The notes under the pieces were generated by a model. It saw nothing but the letters and a program-made list of their open reading frames with translations, searched no databases and was not told the DNA's origin. The position numbers and the translations under genes are program-made. Shown in pieces: positions 25,003 through 37,606 of a stretch of 64,000 nt of DNA (position 1 is its first letter; every line of letters starts with the position of its first letter). Source of the DNA: Populus alba (lineage: Eukaryota; Streptophyta; Magnoliopsida; Malpighiales; Salicaceae); NCBI RefSeq assembly GCF_005239225.2, contig NC_133291.1, positions 1,860,001-1,924,000 on the forward strand, read 5' to 3'.

Positions 25003-25189
25003 ATATACCTATGCAAGCAAACCAAAGGAAAGAAGAAGAAAATATGGTTTGTTAGATTTAGTTTAGGTCCAGCTAACTAGCTAGCTTTTGTTATTTTGCT
25101 ACTTTAAAGAAGATCCGGTTTGTTGCAGTTTTGTGGCTTTTAGACTGACGGAGTTTCTCAATTTGAAATGATTGTAGACTCTGTTTTCC

Positions 25190-25295
25190 ATGTTTTGCTT
25201 TGTTTGATTTAATGGGTATTTTGTTTAATTTAATGGGCATTTGAAGTTTGTTTGAGCAGGCTTTGTTAGCTTATGGGCCTTCTAGATTTGTTTTC
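25190..25295 (+). repeat. Direct repeat, copy 1 (partner at 43,277-43,397)
   Basis: The segment containing AATGGGCATTTGAAGTTTG and GCAGGCTTTGTTAGCTTATG matches 43,277-43,397 nearly base for base, apart from a short insertion in the second copy. It lies upstream of duplicated block A, as its partner lies downstream of block B. Confidence 0.7.
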
Positions 25296-25659
25296 TTTGT
25301 TCCATGCAAGTTTTCATCTGAGTCCACCCGTTCTTTTTTTGCTTTTCTTTTATCTTATAGGACAACTTTTGAGCGTGGTTCTCGGCCATAATTCTGCCAG
25401 TAGCCATTCACAAAACATATGATAATTTAATTTAAATCTAATAAATATTCATTTCTTTAATATCATTTTTTTGGGATAATTATCTTATATAATAAATAAT
25501 ATATAGAATACAGATATTAACAAATCTAATTTCAAACATTATTTAAATCCATCCTATATATATTATGTTAAATAATAAATAGTATTTAAATAAAAGTATT
25601 CAAAACTCAATAAATAAAATATAAAAATTTATAGATAATAAATAAGATATAAATACTTT

Positions 25660-26060
25660 ATGATCCCGATTAATTGATATCTATTAGAACAGCACCAAAC
25701 CTGATTTTATGAGCTAACTTTTCAACCATGAGACGTTCCTTCATCTTTCTTTTTTTAATTAATATGATTGTTCGGATAAACTTGTGCATATCTTGATTAA
25801 TTTTATAAATTTTAAAATTAATAATCATATAAGTATTCAGTGATACTGAGATTTATAAAACTCAAAATAATAATTTTTTTAAAAAAAATATAAAATGGCA
25901 CTAATTGCACAGTTTCTGCTACCACTGTTGAATCTGTTTGGTATTATGGTTGTTGTTGTGCTTTTAAAAAAATAGTTTAATAAAAAATGCTTTTTTTGAG
26001 GTTTATTTTTAATTTTGATGTGTTTTGTTAAAACTGCGGTTAAAATTATGATTGAAAAAA
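25660..26060. repeat. Local direct repeat, copy 1, with SINE-like insert
   Basis: Shares CAGCACCAAACCTGA, then GAGCTAACTTTTCA, a SINE family 2 fragment (25,745-25,890, minus) and CTACCACTGTTGAATCTG with 26,552-26,960. The whole unit is repeated about 890 bp downstream. Confidence 0.65.
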
Positions 26061-26551
26061 AAACAGTTTATTGTATTTAGTTAATATGCTTTTTGTATGA
26101 GATTTGATTATAAAATTATTGAAAATTACATTATAACTATACATACAACTATATATATACCGATAAATAAAGAACTAAAGAACTCGACTTTGAAAATGAA
26201 ATTGTTATATAGTACCTTACATTGTTTAAGTTACGTACATGGTTGATGTATAATTTTTTTAAGGAAAAATACATGATATAAGATTATTTAACAATTAATA
26301 AATACATAATTAACTATTATACATATAATTTCTAAATATAAAATATGTCTTGAACAATATATATATTGAACAAATAATAGAAGAGCTTTCATTTGTGAGA
26401 TGTTGCTGTGTTGGTTATGGCATGGGTCTTCACTTTTCAACTTGTAATAGTAACAGTGATAATAGAGGAGTAATAAGAAAAATTAGAATTAACCAACTTG
26501 TGCATATGAAACAGAGGGGAAAGGAACAGAGAAAGATAGTTCGAGTTATGA

Positions 26552-27033
26552 ACCCGACTAATCGATATTTATCAGAACAGCACCAAACCTGACTTTATGA
26601 GCTAACTTTTCAGCCATAAGAAGTTCCTTTATTTTTTTTTAATCAATATGATTATTTGGATAAACTTGTGTGTATCTTGATTAATTTTATAAATTTTAAA
26701 ATTAATAACCATGTAAGTCTTTAGTGACATTAAGATTTATAAAACTCAAATTAATAATTTATTTTTAAAAAATTAAAAATCTAAAAAATTGAACTACACA
26801 TTTCAAAATTTATACGTTACTTTATCAATTTTGATGCATATGGCACTAATTGCAGTCTCTGCTACCACTGTTGAATCTGTTTGGTATTGTGGTTGTTGTT
26901 TCAGTTGTGATTTTTAAAAAGCAGTTTAATAAAAAATGTTTTTTTTTAGATTTAGATTTATTTTTAATTTTAATGTGTTTTGTTAAAATTGTGAATAAAA
27001 TTATGGTTAAAAAAAAAAAAGAGCAATTTGTGA
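26552..27033. repeat. Local direct repeat, copy 2, ending in a small MITE-like element
   Basis: Second copy of the 25,660-26,060 unit. Its right part, about 26,881-27,033, begins TGGTATTGTGG and ends TTTGTGATACCA, short inverted ends that suggest a MITE of about 150 bp. Duplicated block A starts immediately after it. Confidence 0.5.
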
Positions 27034-30000
27034 TACCATTTATTTTTTAAAATATATATTTTTTTTAACTTTAAAGCGACAGCAAGTCAGCAACCATAGA
27101 GAAAACGGGGGAATTCAGAAGTGGCCACATGGAACAAATAAACACCTTTCCCTCTCTTGTCACTTGCATAATTTCTCCAGATATAGACCATGAAAGATAA
27201 GAGATTAGAGCATCTTTATGGAAAAAACTTGTTTGTACTACGTTCATGCATGATTGAATAGTTACGCATGCATTGGGACGAACACGAGACAAACAGGGGG
27301 CGAGAAAAATTCAGAAGTTGCCACATGGGACAAACATGCGATCCCCACCTTTCCCTCTCTTGTCACTTGTATATGTATATTTTTTTAAAAGAAATATCGG
27401 GTCCCACCTTTTCCGCCTGAATTATGGCTTGACTTGCCGGGTTAATTAGATTTTTTTAGGTTGTTATTTTGGCTGGTTTTTTTTTATTAAACCTAAATTG
27501 GAATAAACTCAATATTTGACAAATTAAGTTACAAACCTTAGGGTTAATTTAGCGAATTAATTACCAATGATTTAATCAAAGTTTTAGTTTGATTTTTAAT
27601 TTTTTTAAATAATTTTATTTTAATTTTATAAAATTTAAACAAGTTATTATATGAAATTTATATTTTGCTAAATCATTGGCTTTTCATGCTCTATCATGCA
27701 TAAAAAAAACAGAATACACACACATTCAAGACCTCATCTATGTAAGCAACTTGGTTTTACCGCTAAACCATATCTTATTTTTTTTTTTGGATAATTAAAC
27801 CATATTTTATTATTTTTATGCCATCAACTAAACATACGGTTTTTAGTACTAAGTAATCAAATTAATGTTTTTTAATTCAGTTAAAGACGGATTATCTACA
27901 CGAAATTAATGGATCCATAGGAAAATAGTTATTCTATTTTAATATTATTTAAAAGTGTAGTTGCAATTATTTTTTAAAGTGCTTTTTATCTAGACATATA
28001 TTAAAATCATATATTTTTTTATTTTTAAAAAATTATTTTTGACACTAGTGCATCAAAATAACATTAAAACATAAAAAATACTAATTTAAAGTAAAAAAAA
28101 TAAAATAAAAATTAAATTAAATTTTTTCAAAAATATTTTTAAAAAGACAAAAAACAAACAAGACCTTAATCTTAAAGTTTAATCAGTCAAATTTAAATTT
28201 GATTATCCTACCTGATTTAAGAACTCACAAAATGGTTAGGAGAAAATCCAAATTAAGGTTTTTCGTATTGTTTAAAAGCTATTTTACAAGAGACTTATTT
28301 AATTTGAAAAATTACTTATTGGGTGATAATTGAACTTTAAGTTGGTTAGATGACTACAAAAAAATGCCCACCACCGATACAATACGATGGCTATAAATGC
28401 AATAGTTTATCAATCATATACATGATTTTATGTTTAACCTTATATCTTTTATCGATATGATAGAACAAAACGAGTGTAAATGTTATCATTTATCAGATAT
28501 ATACATAATTTTATCTTTAACATTAGCTAGTTATCCTCTTGTCAAAATTATGAAAAAAAAAGAGTTAATATATTATTTTAAATGGAAAAATTAATTTCTA
28601 AAATAATTATAATAATTTGGTCGATGCTCATGGTATTGGGTTTTTGGACCGGTTGTATATATGATCAATGCTATTTAGAGGTAGAGTATACTAGTACAAT
28701 ATTTAACATGATTTAATAAATTATCTATAGTCTATATTATTAGAAATAGAAAAAAAAATATAGTTGACATATAAATAAATAAAATGAATGACATCAACTC
28801 AATTCAACTCTTTTCTTTTATTACTAAAGAGACAGTTGATGTATAAGATAAGACTGTTGTTCTTGACAGTTCTTTTCTTTTTCACTCTTTTCATGTTTTT
28901 AACTCTTATTTTGCTTTCCATATTTTATGTTGCTCTCTTGGTATCTACTAGAAAGGATAAGTAAGTAATCATGAAGCAAGGAAATTGTGGGAGTACAATA
29001 TTTCACCAAAGAAAGAAAGAATGTATGTATACCGTACAAACCCCCCCCGTATATCATTACATTCCAACCGTAGTCGGCAGAGACATTAAATACGCTTTGA
29101 CCCTCAACCAAAAACAAACATTGAAAACTAAGCATTGATTTGTTTTTCATAATAAAATATTCGGCTTAAAGTTTTTTTTTTATATAAAATATTTTTTAAG
29201 ATGATAATAGAGGAGGAAGAGGTACTCAGAGATCGTGGTGATTATAGCATTAGTGACTGTGAGATGATGATGGGTTCAGGAAGATAATGAAAAAGTTGTG
29301 GTGATAAAAATTAATATTAAAAAAAATTATTATTTATAAAATATTTTATAAAATTTTATGAAGTGAAATTATTTTTCAACAAATAAAATAGTTGTAATAG
29401 TGATAAAAAATAATAGTTAAAATAGTTAAATGTTATTTTAAAAAGATTATTATTTATAAAATTTTACGAGCTGAAATTATTTTAGGAGAAAAAAAAATAT
29501 ATAAAACATTTTTCTATAAAAATATTATATACAGGACAAACATCCCCCAAACCAGAGAGCACTGTTATTTGTGAATGAGGGTCTTTAGCCAAGTTCTTAT
29601 TTATAGAAAAAAACGTGCCACCAACTCCACCCAAACTTTGACATTTGGTACATAGCACATGGGCTGCTATACTTGTCAATAAATGATGCCATCCAGGTTA
29701 GTGCACTTTCATGGCAACCAACCAAGTCCATTCATTGGAAATGAGAATAGATATTCATCAAACACTACTAAAATTTTTATATTTATAGATAATTTTTTTT
29801 ATTGATATTTATACTATTATTTCACTGATAATTAATTTATTGATAGAATCACAGAAAAAAAATTAATAATAAAAAAAAATGAAACAAATGAAAAAAAGGG
29901 GGTAATTAACAAAAAATTAGACCATTTCTTTTCATCATCTATACAACATAAAACTCAAAAATATTATTTTTTATTTAAAAATATATAAAAATATTTTTTT

Positions 30001-32590
30001 TATTTTTAGTATCAATACATTAAAATAATAAATAATTAAAAAATATATTAATTTAAAATTAAAAAAAAAATAATTTTTTTAGAAAACATAGTTAGACATA
30101 ACATCAAATGTCAGAGAGTCCCTTAATATTTGGATTTCTCCTATCAACTATGCACGACGAACTATCCACAACCAAGCAAATTGTAAGCACAGTGACATTC
30201 GACTTTCCAAAAAATCTAGTTGCATTGAATTAAAAGCCCATTTGTTTGCGTTGTTGCTTCTACAATTAAAGCAACCATTACAAATATTATATTTAGTTAC
30301 ATAAAAAACACAATTTAATTTTAACAAGGTCCATAATAATTCACGTTTTACACGTGATTTTGGCGAAGCAGCTCTTGGTTACTTTTTGAATTTCAGCATT
30401 TACGTGCACAGTGCAAGTGAATTGTACTATTCACATGAACAATGCAATTCACTTGCACTGCTTGTGTAAACATTTTTTTTTTCTTCAGTGTGTGTTATTT
30501 TTTGTACATTTAAAAAAAAAAACTAGTTTACAGTAAATTAAATTTACTCACATTATCATGTAAACAATATTTTTTTCCCCAAAAAAACTAGTGCAGAGTG
30601 AATTAAATTCACTCGCAATATAATATCAAATCAATTTTATTTCAAATAATATTTTTTCTAATTTTATTGCAAGCTCAAAAAATTATAAAAACTGTAGTTC
30701 TTGTCGGATAAATTTTGTACGTAATGAAATTGTAGATGGTTTAATGGAATAATAAAAAATATTTTATATAAAGTATTATTTATTTCATGAAGTAGTAGCA
30801 ATAGTTAAATCTACAACATTTAAATTAAAAACCATCAATATTAATATATATTTTTTAAAATTATTTTATAATCTTAATTTCAAAAGCATTCTTAACCAAA
30901 CACCTATTTTTTCAAGTCAGTCTTAATTAAAAGTACTTTTTATAAAAATATTTTTTTTTTCAAATCACACAACAGTTATTGCTATATCAAACACAACCAC
31001 ACATATAAACGTATGTTTGTTAATATAGTACATGTTTTCTGTTAAAAATAAATTAAAACATGTTTTAAAATTTTTATTTTTATTTTAATAATAATATGTT
31101 AAAATCATTAATAAATAATAATAATAATAACAATGACAACTTCAATAAAAAATTATTTTTGCTTGAAAATATATTAAAATATTTTTTTATATTTTAAAAT
31201 ATATTTTTAATATTAGTACATTAAAATAATTAAAAAATTAATTTAAAATAAAAAATTAAATAAATTAAAAAATATGATTAGAAAAAAAGAAAAGAAAAGA
31301 AGCAATCAGAGCTTCAATCTTCCATGGAGAGCACAATCATTTCGTACCATCGCCAAGAAGTCCACCCACAACCGTCCTTTCATTACAATGTTGAATGTTC
31401 TCACTTAGAAACAAATTTCAATTTTGAAAACTAATACCTTTTAAAATAAAATAATAATAGTTATTAATTACAAAAAACTGAGAAGAGAAAATATAAAAGA
31501 ACAATAACACATATCTGAGCATGAAAAAAAAAATTAAAAAGAGAAGAGAAGAGAAGAAAAAAATGAAGATGTTGATATTTTTTACACAAGAGGAGCAAAA
31601 AGAAAAAGAAGAAAGGAGGCATGTATGTTGTTAAATGAGGATTATAGATGTTTTTTTTTGAATGTTTTACTCACGGATAATTAAATATTAATATTTTTAA
31701 TTCATTTCATTGGTGATTCCGTCTATAATATTTAATTAAAAGTTTTTAGAAACCCGCCAAATAACACCAACAACTTTTCGATCCTATTGGTGATTTTGTC
31801 TGTAAATAACAATTATTAATAGTGCAATTGAAAAGTGAATAGTTCCAGAGCTATTTGAAAAATACTGACGGATTTGTTTGTATAAATGACATGTCATCAT
31901 TTCTTTTGTTTTTTTAATTATTTTTTTAACTGTAAATTCCCTCGGTATATATTGAGAGAATATTTTTTTTGATAAAATTCACTGCAATTTACAAACGAAA
32001 TATTTCCGTTTGTATTTATAAATTTTCTGGTACTGAGATTTCTTGATATTTCTATCTTATCTATTATTTATTGAACAAAAAAATTAAATATTTCTTTTGG
32101 GTTTGGTTCGGTTTGATTTTTTCAGTTTCAGGATTATAAAACCGAAACCGAACCGAACCGAACCGGTCAGTTTTTTAAAAATTTTAATCGATTTTTTTTT
32201 ACTGTTCGGTTTTTTCAGTTTTTTTTTATTTAATTAGTTTTTTTGTTTTTTTACTCACTCCTAGAATTGACCTTGCTCATTTTTTAGATTCAAATATTAG
32301 AAATACTCAAAAGAATTTATTACAATCCTTTAAAAGCACCATATCGAAAGTATGCAAGAAAGAAAATTTACTCTCAATTGAAGCGCAATAACCATTTAAT
32401 ATTTTTATATAAAAAAGCTAGCTTTTAGTTAATTTTAAATTTAGGAAAACTATTAGAATTAAATCTTTTGTTAAATCTAAAAATACCCTTGAGTATTTGA
32501 ACATGTAATAGAAAAATTACTCAAAATATTTTGAGAAATAAAAGAATTTAAAAATTACTGCTCAACCATTAAAATGTCAGGAAATAAAAA
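27034..32590. repeat. Noncoding duplicated block, copy A (partner at 37,607-42,968)
   Basis: Matching anchors occur in the same order and spacing in copy B. They include TTTAAAGCGACAGCAA, CATGGTATTGGGTTTTTGGA, GTGCCACCAACTCCACCC, CTTCAATCTTCCATGGAGAG and ATGCAAGAAAGAAAATTTAC. Copy A alone carries about 770 bp at roughly 30,235-31,003, which includes GTGCAAGTGAATTG words, and a CCGAA-rich patch near 32,130-32,165. The noncoding identity looks around 80-90 percent by eye. No gene is visible inside; open frames here are short. Confidence 0.85.
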
Positions 32591-33086
32591 TTTCATTAAA
32601 AAAATGAAATCAATTTTCTGAATAACTCGAGTATATTTGGAATGACATGTACAATATATAAATCTAAATGAAGAACCTTGACAGGATAATTAAAAGATAT
32701 ATTTAAAAAATTGATTATTATATATAAAGACGAGAAAAAACGCAAGGATAAAGTGAAAACTTTCTCAATTATAAATAAAAAGATTGAGTCATTGACGTTA
32801 TAAAATGAAGAATATGCTTTAAATTTTAGTGATATAATATTTATCTTCTTTAAATTACAAAAAAGAGTTATACACAATAAATATACATTAATTATTAGTA
32901 ATTTTGGTTTGTTAGCTTAATATATATATGGCTAGATTCTCTTGTATTTATCATGTACTATGATGTTGTTGGATGTACTCTTTGTCCTTTAATATAGTTT
33001 TTTTTTTCTCGGGTTTTAAGCTTTCAAAAAAACAAAACTAGATTCTACGAATCTTATTTGCGACTCGCAGCAAGAGTCTACCTCCT

Positions 33087-33098
33087 CTATATATATAA
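33087..33098 (+). promoter_or_regulatory. TATA box of the BAHD acyltransferase gene
   Basis: CTATATATATAA lies 80-91 bp upstream of the ATG at 33178, a good plant core promoter position. Confidence 0.55.
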
Positions 33099-33177
33099 CG
33101 AACAAATGCTTCTACCTCAATCAATAAACCACCACTCAAACACAGATAAGTTTTTGCATAGAAAGAGTCTTGTGAAA

Positions 33178-34521
33178 ATGGTGAAGATAGAAGTTCACAT
33201 CATTTCAACAGAACTCATCAAACCATCTTCCCCATCAATTCAGCAGAAAAAACCCTACAAACTCTCCCTTATTGATCAGCTCAACCCCGCAACTTATACC
33301 CCAGCTATCTTCTTCTACCCCATGAACGATGCCAATTTCAACAATATTACCGCCAAAACCAGAATTGATTGCTTAAAGAAATCTCTCTCAGAGACCCTTA
33401 ACCTTTACTACCCCTTTTCTGGAAGGGTTAAATATAATCTCTTCGTTGATTGTTTCAGTGAAGGCGTCCCATTCCTTGAGGCCCAAGTTAACTGTCGCTT
33501 GTCTGATTACCTTAAACACCATGAAGTTGAGTCACTGAACCATTTCCTTCCATGCAAGCCCTTTACAAAAGAAAACATGAGTGCACCTATAGCAGCTGTT
33601 CAAGTGAGCATATTTGCCTGTGGAGGAATATCACTTGGCTGGTCCGCTTCACATAAGCTCATTGATGGGGGAACAGCCAAGGCTTTCCTTTCAACTTGGG
33701 CATCTAAATCTCGAGGAGAACATACTGAGGCTCCCGATTTCAGCAAGGCGTCACTCTTTTTTCCACCAAGAAATCCACCTCCACAGAACCATATATCGCT
33801 AACGGAAACCACGTGGTTCACGGAAGGAAGTTACATTACAAGAAGGTTTGTCTTTGATCCCAAAGCGATAGCAATGTTAAGGGCTAAGGCCAAAGCTGGC
33901 AAGCCGGACACTAAGCCATCAAGAACCGAGACATTGTCATGTTTCATTTGGAAATGCTGTATGGCTGCTTCAAAGGCAATATCAGATTCACCAAGGCCAT
34001 CCATTTTGGTCGAAGCAGTGAATCTCCGGTCGCGTACGAAGCCACCCATGTCCGAAGCTTCCAGTGGGAATATCTTTTGGTGGGCAACTGCTGTTGCAAA
34101 CCCCACAGACACAAACACAGAACTGCATGAATTGGTAAACCATTTGAATGAAGCTATTGCACTGTATGATAGTGATTATACACGAACTATGCAAGGTGAA
34201 GAAGGGTTTGAAACCATGTCTGATTACTTCAGCCAGCTAGAAGGGTTATTCTCTCTTGAAAAGCCAGATATATTTGCTTTTACTTGTTGGCGTCATCTTG
34301 GTTTGACCAAGGTAAACCTTGGATGGGGAGAGCCCTTGTGGGTTGGTCTCATGGGCAAAGCTGGCCCTGCATTCAGAAATTTCACTGTACTTATCGAAAC
34401 CAAAGATGGTAACGGGGTTGAGGCATGGGTCACCTTAGATGAGGAACGAATGGCTATACTGGAACGTGATCCTGAATTTTTGGCATTTGCTTCTCCAAAT
34501 CCTAAGTTTTCAAGCCTCTGA
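33178..34521 (+). CDS. BAHD acyltransferase (vinorine synthase-like), single exon
   Basis: A 447-residue member of the BAHD family, cytosolic enzymes that move an acyl group from acyl-CoA to an alcohol or amine of a specialised metabolite. The start MVKIEVHIISTELIKPSSPS is typical for the vinorine synthase-like clade, so I prefer the ATG at 33178 over the in-frame ATG at 33106. The catalytic motif HKLID (HxxxD) is at about residues 159-163. The structural DFGWG motif near residue 380 reads NLGWG, with Asp and Phe replaced. Length is normal, no introns, and the frame is intact. It sits between the two copies of a duplicated noncoding block and upstream of a receptor-kinase pseudogene. The substrate cannot be read from the sequence. 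Confidence 0.93.
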   Translation: MVKIEVHIISTELIKPSSPSIQQKKPYKLSLIDQLNPATYTPAIFFYPMNDANFNNITAKTRIDCLKKSLSETLNLYYPFSGRVKYNLFVDCFSEGVPFLEAQVNCRLSDYLKHHEVESLNHFLPCKPFTKENMSAPIAAVQVSIFACGGISLGWSASHKLIDGGTAKAFLSTWASKSRGEHTEAPDFSKASLFFPPRNPPPQNHISLTETTWFTEGSYITRRFVFDPKAIAMLRAKAKAGKPDTKPSRTETLSCFIWKCCMAASKAISDSPRPSILVEAVNLRSRTKPPMSEASSGNIFWWATAVANPTDTNTELHELVNHLNEAIALYDSDYTRTMQGEEGFETMSDYFSQLEGLFSLEKPDIFAFTCWRHLGLTKVNLGWGEPLWVGLMGKAGPAFRNFTVLIETKDGNGVEAWVTLDEERMAILERDPEFLAFASPNPKFSSL

Positions 34522-35147
34522 TGTTTTTCCTTTCACCAACCATTGCAGGTCCTGGGGTAAAATAATTATCTTGTCTAGTTTGCTAGCTTGGAGCTAGACA
34601 AATTAACGACTCTCTAGAATAAGCTCGATTATATATGCATGCATGCTGCTGGTTTCCTCCCTCATCCCTTTCTGGTAATTTGTAAGAGACAATGTCTCTT
34701 TCCCCAGCTATTTGAACTGGCAGACTAGATCTAATGTTATGTAAGTCTTTTAAGTAAGCTTAATTAAATTGTCTACCGTTTTAATTTAAAATATTTGTGT
34801 CATTTGTATGAAAAACACGTTTAAAATGGAACACCGAAATAGCAGGCAAGATTTTATGAAACTTAAATAATGAGAGCCTGTTGTCAGAAGTCATGATGAA
34901 AAAAATCGAAAAAAGAATCCTCGAGGTGCTTTGTGAAATGTACGGAGGGAAAAATGTCGTACATTATTATTTCAAAGGAATTAGAAGCTAATTAATTATT
35001 TAATAATTTCTACATCACAGCATCTGGTGCACCCAGTAGCTAGCTACTTGTAGAGTTATCATACCAAATGAGCAAGGATCAAATCCTCAGGATTGTAAAA
35101 GAGTTCGTGCTTGTAAACGTGAGAAGGTGTTCATATTTTACTTTATT
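34522..35147. other. Intergenic sequence, no gene seen
   Basis: Downstream flank of the acyltransferase gene. No repeat or coding similarity that I can defend. Confidence 0.4.
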
Positions 35148-35170
35148 GGAGATGCCAAGCATGGGTTCAT
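35148..35170 (+). repeat. Stray copy of the receptor-kinase start region
   Basis: Twenty-three bases are identical to the pseudogene's own start-codon region at 35,538-35,560 (core GAGATGCCAAGCATGGGTTC). They lie upstream of the shared promoter sequence, where an intact gene would not have them. Confidence 0.65.
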
Positions 35171-35303
35171 ACTCTTAAATAATCATATAGTCATGATAAA
35201 TAAATATATACTTTATTGTTGATTCATCTTAATTAGCAATCCATCCGATATCTTTCTTCTATATATTATCATCAGTAGCACAGACTGCTGACCATATCTT
35301 CAG

Positions 35304-35521
35304 TACCTGGCAGTGTGGTAGCGGTTGCTTTTCAAATAACTTTTCGTGTCGAAATACATGTCAATGATATTTTTTTATTTTTTAAAAATTATTTTTGACA
35401 TCAGCACATCAAAACGATCCAAAAAGTAAAAACCAAACTTAATTTTAACAATAAAAAAATAAATAAATTTAGGCAAAACACCGTTTGGAACGAAATGCCA
35501 AACGGTGCCTTAAGCTCTAAG
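35304..35521. mobile_element. 218-bp MITE-like insertion in the pseudogene leader
   Basis: In the intact gene the promoter reads CTTCAG|ATCATCGC just before the ATG. In the pseudogene the same bases are separated by 218 bp. The insert begins TACCTGGCAGTGTGGTAGCG and ends CCAAACGGTGCCTTAAG. It has the CGTGTCGAAATACATGTCAA and AATTATTTTTGACATCAGCA blocks of the repeat at 4,375-4,575. Comparing the two promoters fixes its borders exactly. Confidence 0.75.
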
Positions 35522-35535
35522 ATCATCGCATAAAA

Positions 35536-37606
35536 ATGGAGATGCCAAGCATGGGTTCATGCTTCTTATGGCCAGTTATCTTCCAAGTAATCCAGCTTTC
35601 TTTATCCTCTTCATTACCCATAGGAAATGAGACAGATAGGCTCTCCCTGCTAGCTTTCAAGGATCAAATCGAAGCCGATCCCCTCGGAACACTAAGCTCA
35701 TGGAATGAATCCTCGCACTTCTGTGAGTGGTCGGGTGCATGTTACGTGTGGACGCCGGCATCAGAGAGTGGTAGAGCTTGACCTAATTAATTCATGCAAA
35801 CTGGTGGGAAGCCTATCCCCCACATTGGCAACTTGAGTTTTCTCAGGATACTCAACCTGAATAACAACAGTTTCAGCCACACCATCCCTCAAGAAATAGG
35901 TCGTCTATTTTGGGCTACAGAAGTTGCCCCTTCGGAATAACACATTCACCGGAGAAATCCCTGTCAACATCTCACGGTGCTCTAATCTATGACACCTTTA
36001 TTTAGGAGGCAACGAACTTACCGGAGGACTTCACACCAATCACTTTAGCGGGCTCATTCCAGCATCACTGTTCAATGCCTAAAAAATTACAGTTATTGAA
36101 CTTTCAATCAACAAATTCACCGTGAAAGTGCCAGATCTAGGACACATGCCGAAGCTACGAAGGCTGGTATTTCAAACTAATGATCTTGGAAACAATGAGG
36201 ACGACGACCTGGGTTTTCTCTACCCCCTTGCAAACAGCACTAATTTGGAAGTAATGGGGATAAATGATAACAATTTTGGAGGGGCGCTGCCAGAAAAAAT
36301 TAGCAACTTCTCAATAAAGCTCATGCACATGACATTTAGAGGAAATCAAATACGTGGAATCATTCCAACTGATACTGGAAACCTCGTCAACCTCCAGACG
36401 TTGGCTTTGGAGATGAATCAGTTCACTGGAACTATACCTGCAGGTTCTATCGGTAAACTTCCAATTTTACGTGTTCTGCCTCTTCATTCAAATAAAATCT
36501 CAGGGAGCATCCCATCTTCTCTGGGAAATAGTACTTCATCGATCAATCTTTACTTATATGCAAATAATTTACATGGAAGCATTCCATCAAGTCTTGAAAA
36601 TTGCCAGAACTTGTTGTCCTTACTCCTCTCCCGGAATAACTTGAGCGGTCCCATACCGAAAGAACCAATGCGTATTTCTTCTTTATCAAGGTATTTAGAC
36701 CTATCTGAAAATCAGTTGACGGGTTCCCTTCCAATGGAAGTGGGTAAGTTGGTGAATCTTGGATATCTCACTGTTTCATATAACAGGTTATCTGGTGAAA
36801 TCCCCAGAACACTTGGAAGCCGTGTGAGTTTGGAATATTTGTATTTGGCTGATAACTCTTTCCATGGGTCCATTCCCGAGTCGTTGGGTTCTTTGAGAGC
36901 ACTTCAAGCTCTTTATCTCTCCGCAACAACTTGACAGGAAAAATTCCCAAGTCTTTGGGAGAATTTAAGTTGCCGACAATTTTGGATCTTTCATTTAATG
37001 CCCTTGAAGGTGAGGTGCCTGTACAAGGGGTCTTTGCTAATGCGAGTGGATTTTCAGTCTTGGAAAACGAGGAGCTTTGTGGAGGAATACCTCAGCTGAA
37101 TCTGTCCAGATGCACATCCAAGAAGTCAGAAAAGCTGAAATCTTCTACCAAGCTGAAATTGATAATTGCAATTCCTTGTGGCTTTGTTGGAATTAATATC
37201 TTGCTTCTCTCTTCCGTACTTTTCTTTTTCTTGAGAGAAAAGAAAAGTAGGCCAGCTTCAGGCTCCCCATGGGAGAGCACATTTCAGCGAGTAGCCTACG
37301 AAGAGCTGCTTCAAGCAACCAATGGGTTCTCCGCTGCCAATTTAATTGGTTCAGGTAGTTTTGGATCTGTGTATAAAGGAATCCTCAAGACAGATGGAGC
37401 AGCTGTTGCAAGTACTGTTGCTGTGAAAGTATTCAACCTGCTACGTGAAGGAGCTTCCAAGAGTTTCATGGCGGAATGTGCAGCCTTGGTAAACATCAGG
37501 CACCGAAATCTTGTAAAAGTTTTAACAGCATGTTCTGGCATCGATTTTCAAGGTAATGATTTTAAAGCTCTAGTTTACGAGTTCATGGTGAACGGGAGTA
37601 TAGTGT
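35536..37606 (+). pseudogene. LRR receptor kinase pseudogene, 3'-truncated
   Basis: A broken copy of the gene at 44511-48022, roughly 97 percent identical where aligned. Lesions, in order: a 4-bp insertion near 35,737; a 1-bp loss in the run of C near 35,817; a 1-bp gain near 35,912; a 336-bp deletion at 36,026-36,032 that removes about LRR 4 to LRR 9; a TCA to TAA stop at 36,080; and a 1-bp loss near 36,920. It ends abruptly at 37,606 in the kinase N-lobe, after the codons for VNGS, where block B begins. The kinase catalytic loop and the second exon are absent. The transmembrane segment and the Gly-rich loop remain in the last open stretch. It cannot make a working receptor. Confidence 0.93.

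Noticed and set aside
33058..33177. Upstream extension of the acyltransferase frame
   Set aside because: Family members start at MVKIEV-like sequence; the extension covers the TATA box and leader.
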